From Rhodovarius crocodyli (lineage in GTDB: Bacteria > Pseudomonadota > Alphaproteobacteria > Acetobacterales > Acetobacteraceae), in the NCBI GenBank assembly GCA_945901085.1, contig CAMDJV010000024.1:1-54898 (forward strand): a stretch of DNA of 54,898 bases, given 5' to 3'. Numbering within the stretch: position 1 is the first letter of the stretch; each line of letters starts with the position of its first letter. The translations under genes and the position numbers were made by a program. This document shows, in pieces, positions 49,996-54,898 of the stretch. The notes below the pieces were generated by a model, which made no database searches, was not told the origin of the DNA, and saw only the letters and a list, made by a program, of their open reading frames with translations.

Positions 49996-51753
49996 TCAGC
50001 CCCGGCCGAACATCTTAGCAAAATCACCCGAGCCCAACCGCAGGAAGGTGGGCCGGCCATGCGAACAGGTGGCAGCGCGCGGCGTGGCCTCCATGGCGCG
50101 CAGCAGCGCATCCATCTCGGGCAGCGTCAGCCTGCGGCCGGCGCGCACGCTGCCATGGCAGGCCAGCCGTGCCACTGCCGCATCCAGCCGGCGGCCCAGC
50201 GCCGTCTCCTCGCCCCATTCCGCCAATTCCGCCGCCATATCCGCCAGCAGGCCTTGCGGCTCGGGGTTGCCCAGCAGCGCCGGCAGGCTGCGCACCAGCA
50301 GCGCGCCACCGCCAAACCCCTCAATTTCCAGCCCCAGCCGGGACAGAGCATCGGCGGCCTCCAGCAGGCGGGCGGCATCGGCGGCGGGCAATTCCACCAC
50401 CGCCGGGATCAGCAGCGCCTGGGCGCGAACCTGGCCCTGGGTCAATTGCGCCGAAAGCCGCTCATGCGTCAGCCGCTCATGCGCGGCGTGCTGGTCCACC
50501 AGCACCAAGGCACCATCCGGCGCCTCGGCCAGAATGTAGCATTCCATCACCTGGGCTATGGCACGGCCGAGTGGCCCGGCGGGCAGCGGGGCAGCAGCGA
50601 AGCCCATCGGCAAAGGCTGCGGCACCGCAGCCGGTGCGGGTGCCGATGCCGATGCCGGCGGCAGCAACTCCAGCCCCACCTCGGCAAAGCCGCGCGGCGC
50701 ATAGCTGGCCGGCAGCGCAGCGGGGTGGGATTTCGCCTGCCATTGGAAGACCGGGCGCGCCCCCGCCTCCCCCGCACCCACGCCCAAGGCGCCGCGCAAC
50801 GCCGAGATCAGCGCCCCACGCACCCCGGCAGCATCGCGAAAGCGCAATTCGGTCTTCATCGGGTGGACATTCACATCCACCACCTCCGGCGGCACATCCA
50901 GATACAGCGCCGCCACAGGGTGGCGCCCCTGCTCCATCACATCGCGGAAGGCCACCCTGAGCGCCGCGCGCAGCATCGGGTCGCGCACCGGGCGGCGATT
51001 GACCACCAGATGCTGCTCGGAAGCGGTGGCGCGGGAATGCGCGGGCTGGCCGATCAGGCCATAGATCGCAGGGTCCGCCGCGCGGGCCACCGGCAGGGCG
51101 GCGGCGGCGAAGCCATTGCCCAGCACCGCCTTGATCCGCGCCTCGCGCTCTGCCACCGGCAGTTCCAGCACCGTCCTTCCATCGATGCTGGCGCGAAAAG
51201 CCACCTCCGGCCAGGCCAGCGCCAGGCGACGGATCACCTCAATGGAATGCTCGGCCTCGCTGCGCGGGCTGCGCAGGAATTTGCGCCGGGCGGGGGTGGC
51301 GAAGAACAAATCCGCCACCTCCACCCGGGTGCCAGGCGGCCCGGCAGCGGGAGAAACAACGCCCACCCGGCCGCCCTCGACCGCAATGGCATGGGCATCC
51401 GCCCCCACCTGGCGCGCGGTGATGGCCAGCCGGGCCACGGCGCCAATGCTGGGCAGGGCCTCGCCGCGGAAACCCAGCGTGGCAATGGCAAACAGCGTCG
51501 CCTCATTGGGCAGCTTGGAGGTGGCATGGCGCTGCACCGCGAGTGCAAGATCGGCCGCACTCATGCCGCGCCCGTCATCCTCGACGAGGATGCGACCCAT
51601 GCCGCCGCCCTCCAGCGTGACGGAGATTCGCCGCGCGCCGGCATCCAGCGCATTCTCCACCAACTCCTTCACCACGGCGGCCGGGCGCTCGACCACCTCG
51701 CCGGCGGCGATACGGTTGGCGGTGGTCTCGGGCAGGATGCGGATAGGGTTCAT
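49996..51753 (-). CDS. mutL: DNA mismatch repair protein MutL
   Basis: MutL links mismatch recognition by MutS to strand incision. The 585-residue product begins with the GHKL ATPase domain: ENALDAGARRISV, VEDDGRGM, and GFRGEALPSIGAVARL. The transducer domain with VDVNVHPMKTELRFRD follows. A linker rich in Ala and Pro runs from about 320 to 390. The C-terminal dimerisation domain has CHGSVRAGRRLTLPEM and the CSHGRPTFLRL end. The CSHGRP ending is typical of endonuclease-type MutL, but I did not find a clear DQHAxxER metal motif; DQHAAHERL is present and close to it. It follows phaR by 38 bases in the same direction. Confidence 0.97.
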   Translation of the reverse strand: MNPIRILPETTANRIAAGEVVERPAAVVKELVENALDAGARRISVTLEGGGMGRILVEDDGRGMSAADLALAVQRHATSKLPNEATLFAIATLGFRGEALPSIGAVARLAITARQVGADAHAIAVEGGRVGVVSPAAGPPGTRVEVADLFFATPARRKFLRSPRSEAEHSIEVIRRLALAWPEVAFRASIDGRTVLELPVAEREARIKAVLGNGFAAAALPVARAADPAIYGLIGQPAHSRATASEQHLVVNRRPVRDPMLRAALRVAFRDVMEQGRHPVAALYLDVPPEVVDVNVHPMKTELRFRDAAGVRGALISALRGALGVGAGEAGARPVFQWQAKSHPAALPASYAPRGFAEVGLELLPPASASAPAPAAVPQPLPMGFAAAPLPAGPLGRAIAQVMECYILAEAPDGALVLVDQHAAHERLTHERLSAQLTQGQVRAQALLIPAVVELPAADAARLLEAADALSRLGLEIEGFGGGALLVRSLPALLGNPEPQGLLADMAAELAEWGEETALGRRLDAAVARLACHGSVRAGRRLTLPEMDALLRAMEATPRAATCSHGRPTFLRLGSGDFAKMFGRG

Positions 51754-51791
51754 GCAGGGCGCGATTCGGCGCCTATCATAGCCTGGAATGC

Positions 51792-52370
51792 TTATTTGGT
51801 CCGCAGCTTTGCAATCTCGGCCTTCAGCGCCTCATTTTCGGCCCTGAGCGTATCCACCTCATTCACCGGCCGGCCCTGAAACGGGGTGAAGAGGCTCATC
51901 GCCCGCTCCATCATCGCCACATTGCGTTGGCCCAGCTCGGTCAGGTCAAAGGGCATATCGAAGGGTTTGAAGCCGCCAATGGCCTGCTGCATGCTTGCCC
52001 GCCACTGCTCCTGCTGCTTGGCGAAGCCGCTCATGGCGAATTCCAAGTAGCCCGGCACCAGCTGGCCCATATTATTGCCGTAAAACCCTATCATCTGCCG
52101 CAGGAAGCTCTCGGGCAGCAGATTTTTCCCCTTCGCCTCCTCCTCGACAATGATCTGGGTGAGGACGGAGCGGGTGATGTCATCGCCGCTCTTGGCGTCA
52201 TAGACCACGAAATCCCGCCCGGCACGGATCATCGCCGCCAGATCCTCGAGCGTGACGTAACTGCTGCTTTCCGTGTTGTAGAGCCTGCGATTGGCGTATT
52301 TCTTCACCACCACCGGCTGGGCATTGGCCTGCGCATCCGGTGCGGTCTCAACCTTCTTGTTCTGTGACAT
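51792..52370 (-). CDS. phaR: Polyhydroxyalkanoate synthesis repressor PhaR
   Basis: PhaR binds DNA and polyhydroxybutyrate and represses granule-protein genes until polymer is present. The 192-residue product has the DNA-binding PHB_acc_N domain (VVKKYANRRLYNTESSSYVT) and then the polymer-binding core FLRQMIGFYGNNMGQLVPGY. A Gln-rich and finally a coiled-coil tail (RAENEALKAEIAKL) follow. It is divergent from the PHA synthase genes across 117 bp, the expected place for its operators, though I could not define one. This makes it the DNA-binding PhaR, not the unrelated class IV synthase subunit of the same name. Confidence 0.95.
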   Translation of the reverse strand: MSQNKKVETAPDAQANAQPVVVKKYANRRLYNTESSSYVTLEDLAAMIRAGRDFVVYDAKSGDDITRSVLTQIIVEEEAKGKNLLPESFLRQMIGFYGNNMGQLVPGYLEFAMSGFAKQQEQWRASMQQAIGGFKPFDMPFDLTELGQRNVAMMERAMSLFTPFQGRPVNEVDTLRAENEALKAEIAKLRTK

Positions 52371-52487
52371 CGATAGCCTTCCTCACACCCTCTGCGATCT
52401 GAGGATAGCACGTCTTTATCGTCCAGTGTCATGCTTTAGAAACTCCGGCTATATGAAAACCCGTTGTGCACCGAATGTCTGGAATGA

Positions 52488-52922
52488 ATGAAACCGCCCG
52501 CGGACCTGGACAAGCTGGCCGAGGATTGGATCACCCTCTGGCAGAGCGAGTTGGCAGCCATGGCAGCCGACCCCGAATTGGCCGAGGCATGGGCCGCCGC
52601 TGTGGCATTGGGCGCGGCCTGGTGGCGGGCGCAGGCGGCAGGGCTTGGCCGCATGCCGGGATGGCCGCCTGGCGGGGCGATGCCAGGCTTTCCCTTCGGC
52701 GGGCCTGCTGATGCCAACCCCTGGCCCCATGATGCGCCGGGGCCCTCGCCCGCTGGGGATGCATATGCTGGCCAGCAGCCTGCGGGCCATGGCGGCAATG
52801 ACGCAGCCGCTCTCCTCCAGCGCCTGGCCGAATTGGAGCGGCGCCTGGCCGAGGTCGAGCACAGCCCAGGCCCAGGCAAGCCGGATCGCCCACGAACTCG
52901 CCGCCCTAAAAGCAAGCCCTGA
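52488..52922 (+). CDS. Small PhaE-like subunit gene upstream of phaC (assignment tentative)
   Basis: The 144-residue product starts with an amphipathic helical region (DLDKLAEDWITLWQSELAAM, then WAAAVALGAAWWRAQAAG). It continues through a Pro/Gly-rich middle and has a coiled-coil segment ALLQRLAELERRLAEVE before a basic tail. The tryptophan-rich helix and the coiled coil next to a class III-type PhaC recall PhaE subunits, but it is far shorter than the usual roughly 350 residues. Similarity to a family cannot be confirmed by eye. The ATG at 52488 follows a GGA-type site. Its last 125 bases overlap the phaC frame. Confidence 0.7.
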   Translation: MKPPADLDKLAEDWITLWQSELAAMAADPELAEAWAAAVALGAAWWRAQAAGLGRMPGWPPGGAMPGFPFGGPADANPWPHDAPGPSPAGDAYAGQQPAGHGGNDAAALLQRLAELERRLAEVEHSPGPGKPDRPRTRRPKSKP

Positions 52923-53934
52923 GGCCTTCCGCGCCGCCATCCTGCAACGGCTCATCGCCCAGGACAGGGCGATGCTGGCCGGCATCGCCGCCTATCGCCG
53001 CCACCCGCATACTCGCCAATTGCCCGAGCCCCCCATCCTGTGGCGTGAGGGCGCGGCCCGGCTGCTGGATTACGGCCATCCTCGTGACCCGGCGGTGCTC
53101 TTCGTCCCCAGCCTGGTCAACCGCGCCCATGTGCTGGACCTCGATGAGGGCGCCAGCCTGATGCGCTGGCTGGCCGGCCAGGGTTTTCGCCCGCTTCTGC
53201 TCGATTGGGGCTGGCCCGGCCCCACCGAGCGGCGCTTCACCCTGACCGACCATGTGGCCGGCCGGCTGGATAGGGCCATGTCCGCGGTGCCCGGGCCGCT
53301 GGCGCTGGTGGGCTACTGCATGGGCGGGTTGCTGGCGCTGGCGGCCGCGCAGCGCCGGCCGGAAAAACTGCGCGGCCTGGGGCTACTGGCCACGCCGTGG
53401 GATTTCCACGCCGCCGGCGCGCATCAGCCGCGCGCCCTATCCGCCGCCCTGGTCGGCTTCGAGCCGATGCTGGAAGCCCATGGCGCACTCAGCGTGGATG
53501 CGCTGCAAAGCCTCTTCGCCATGCTGGACCCTTTCGGCATCGCCGAAAAATTCCGCGCCTTCGCCCGACTGGACCAGGCGGGCGCGCGGGCACACCGCTT
53601 CGTGGTGCTGGAGGATTGGCTGAATGATGGCGTGCCGCTGGCCGCCCCCGTGGCCCGCGAAACCCTGGCCGGCTGGTATGGCCGCAATGACACAGCGCGC
53701 GGCGAATGGCTGGTGGCAGGGCTCGCGGTACGGCCGCAAGCCTATGCCGGGCCGGCCTTCATCGCCGTGCCCCGGCGCGACAGGATCGTGCCCCCCGCCG
53801 CCTCCCTGCCGCTGGCCACCATGCCGGGAGCCCGGGTGCATGTGGCTCAGGCAGGACATATTGGCATGGTGGCGGGCGAGAATGCCGAGAGCGCAATGTG
53901 GCGCCCTTTACGAGACTGGTTGCGCGGGCTTTGA
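52798..53934 (+). CDS. phaC: Class III-like polyhydroxyalkanoate synthase PhaC
   Basis: PhaC polymerises 3-hydroxyacyl-CoA into storage granules. The 378-residue alpha/beta-hydrolase product has the lipase-like box with a Cys nucleophile (GYCMGG, C174), the family stretch PLLLDWGWPGPTERRFTLTD, and the His region GHIGMVAG. The general-acid Asp is likely in AVPRRDRIVPP. Cys in the box marks a synthase rather than a depolymerase or lipase. The start is uncertain: ATG 52798 overlaps the upstream gene by 125 bases, while the next ATG (52975) would delete the helix ALKASPEAFRAAILQRL that looks genuine. Neighbours phaR and phaA support the call. Confidence 0.87.
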   Translation: MTQPLSSSAWPNWSGAWPRSSTAQAQASRIAHELAALKASPEAFRAAILQRLIAQDRAMLAGIAAYRRHPHTRQLPEPPILWREGAARLLDYGHPRDPAVLFVPSLVNRAHVLDLDEGASLMRWLAGQGFRPLLLDWGWPGPTERRFTLTDHVAGRLDRAMSAVPGPLALVGYCMGGLLALAAAQRRPEKLRGLGLLATPWDFHAAGAHQPRALSAALVGFEPMLEAHGALSVDALQSLFAMLDPFGIAEKFRAFARLDQAGARAHRFVVLEDWLNDGVPLAAPVARETLAGWYGRNDTARGEWLVAGLAVRPQAYAGPAFIAVPRRDRIVPPAASLPLATMPGARVHVAQAGHIGMVAGENAESAMWRPLRDWLRGL

Positions 53935-53972
53935 GCCGGGGCCACATTGGCCCCGATTTTCGGGAGAATTCC

Positions 53973-54898
53973 ATGTCAGACATCGTCATCGCCTCGGCCG
54001 CCCGCACCCCGGTCGGCAGTTTCAACGGCGCCTTTGCCTCGCTCTCGGCGCATGCGCTGGGCACGGTGGCCATCCAGGCCGCCCTCGCCCGCGCGGGCGT
54101 GAAGGGCGAGGAGGTGGATGAGGTCATCATGGGCCAGATCCTCGCCGCCGGTGCGGGGCAGAACCCGGCCCGCCAGGCCAGTGTGAATGCCGGCATCCCG
54201 GTTGAACACACCGCCTTTGGCATCAACCAGCTTTGCGGCTCTGGCCTGCGCGCCGTGGCGCTGGCGGCGCAGCAAATCGCCAGCGGCGATGCCCGCATCA
54301 TGGTCGCCGGCGGCCAGGAGAGCATGACCCAGGCCCCGCATGCCCAGCAGCTGCGCGCCGGCCAGAAGATGGGCGATCTCGCCCTGATCGACACCATGCT
54401 GAAGGACGGGCTGATGGATGCCTTCCACGGCTATCACATGGGCACCACGGCCGAGAATGTGGCCGAGAAATTCCAGATCACCCGCGAGGAGCAGGATCAC
54501 TTCGCCGCCCATAGCCAGCAAAAGGCGGGCGAGGCGATGAAGGCCGGCCGCTTCCGCGACGAGATCGCCCCCGTCACGGTGAAGACCCGCAAGGGCGACA
54601 TCATCATCAGCGAGGATGAATATCCCCGCCCCGAGACCAGCTTCGAGACGCTGCAAAAACTCCGCCCCGCCTTCTCCAAGACCGGCACGGTCACCGCCGG
54701 CAATGCCTCGGGCATCAATGATGGCGCTGCCGTGGCGGTGCTGATGAGCATGGCCGAGGCGGAAAAGCGCGGCATCACGCCGATGGCGCGCATCGTCTCC
54801 TGGGCGACGGCGGGGGTTGATCCCTCGATCATGGGCACGGGCCCGATCCCGGCCAGCCGCAAGGCGCTGGCCAAGGCCGGCTGGTCGATCGACAGCCT
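53973..54898 (+). CDS. phaA: Acetyl-CoA acetyltransferase (beta-ketothiolase), 3' end beyond the window
   Basis: PhaA joins two acetyl-CoA into acetoacetyl-CoA, the first step to polyhydroxybutyrate. The frame is open from the ATG at 53973 to the window edge (308 of about 390 residues). It has the N-terminal SAARTPVGSFNGAFASL, the acyl-carrying Cys about C88 in INQLCGSGLRAV, and the QESMTQAPH, GTTAENVAEKF and VTAGNASGINDGAAVAVLM family blocks. The final catalytic His and Cys lie beyond the window. A GGGAG site is seven bases upstream. It follows phaC by 38 bases and is likely co-transcribed. Confidence 0.95.
   Translation, partial: MSDIVIASAARTPVGSFNGAFASLSAHALGTVAIQAALARAGVKGEEVDEVIMGQILAAGAGQNPARQASVNAGIPVEHTAFGINQLCGSGLRAVALAAQQIASGDARIMVAGGQESMTQAPHAQQLRAGQKMGDLALIDTMLKDGLMDAFHGYHMGTTAENVAEKFQITREEQDHFAAHSQQKAGEAMKAGRFRDEIAPVTVKTRKGDIIISEDEYPRPETSFETLQKLRPAFSKTGTVTAGNASGINDGAAVAVLMSMAEAEKRGITPMARIVSWATAGVDPSIMGTGPIPASRKALAKAGWSIDS

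Noticed and set aside
51792-52370. Class IV PHA synthase subunit PhaR
   Set aside because: The sequence has the DNA-binding YANRRLYNT domain of the repressor, an unrelated protein with the same name.
1-54898. tRNA, rRNA, CRISPR array, integrase or transposase genes
   Set aside because: The intergenic regions were read by eye and none was recognised; a covariance-model search was not possible.

Overview
The window is GC-rich (roughly two thirds G+C) and densely coded on both strands. It looks like chromosomal DNA of an alphaproteobacterium, most probably an Acetobacteraceae (Roseomonas/Acidiphilium-like) species. The case rests on a hopanoid locus (hpnA, hpnB, shc, hpnM), a regulatory PTS with a short HprK and RapZ but no sugar permease, a PhaR-type polyhydroxybutyrate locus, and a complete-looking hut core. 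No rRNA, tRNA, CRISPR array, phage gene or transposase was seen. Genus-level placement is inference.

Layout. 1-0.7 kb: start of a TonB-dependent receptor (cut by the window edge). 0.8-2.2 kb: dihydrolipoyl dehydrogenase. 2.5-7.6 kb: hopanoid genes; hpnA-hpnB-shc run leftward and an hpnM/MlaC-like gene runs rightward. The 246-bp hpnB-shc gap, where hpnC-D-E often lie in relatives, holds a decayed end of a repeat whose fuller copy sits at 7565-7786. 7.8-12.9 kb: penicillin-acylase-family hydrolase, divergent from an orphan peptide-type solute-binding protein coupled to a class III aminotransferase. 13.0-17.1 kb: zinc-ribbon protein, proline iminopeptidase, prolyl-tRNA editing protein, YaiI protein, a lipoprotein, and a TerB-like protein preceded by a well-placed FNR/FixK-type box. 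17.2-22.8 kb: GNAT acetyltransferase, ferredoxin-NADP reductase, then hprK-rapZ-EIIA-HPr-EI. 22.9-28.4 kb: dehydratase, MFS transporter, DUF2064 protein, mercuric-reductase-like flavoprotein with a TVP38 membrane protein, and an enoyl-CoA hydratase.

28.5-40.5 kb is a histidine-catabolism region: hutF leftward; a Rid-like hypothetical and a Gfo/Idh/MocA oxidoreductase rightward; a four-gene amino-acid ABC importer leftward; and, divergent from it, a 2-oxoglutarate/Fe(II) oxygenase coupled to hutU-hutH-hutI and a PaaI-type thioesterase. The importer, oxygenase and hut enzymes could form one uptake-and-catabolism unit. N-formylglutamate deformylase (hutG) and the repressor (hutC) are not in the window.

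40.6-54.9 kb: class I aldolase; a coupled trio of YVTN propeller, polysaccharide deacetylase and sterol-desaturase-family protein; msrA-msrB divergent from glpD; a small unknown gene; an enoyl-CoA hydratase; an M81 peptidase; mutL; and a PHA locus (phaR divergent from a small PhaE-like gene, phaC and the start of phaA).

Many neighbouring genes share a few bases at the stop/start junction. The NTGA type occurs here with all four possible start triplets (ATGA, GTGA, TTGA and, putatively, CTGA), which affects how several starts are called.
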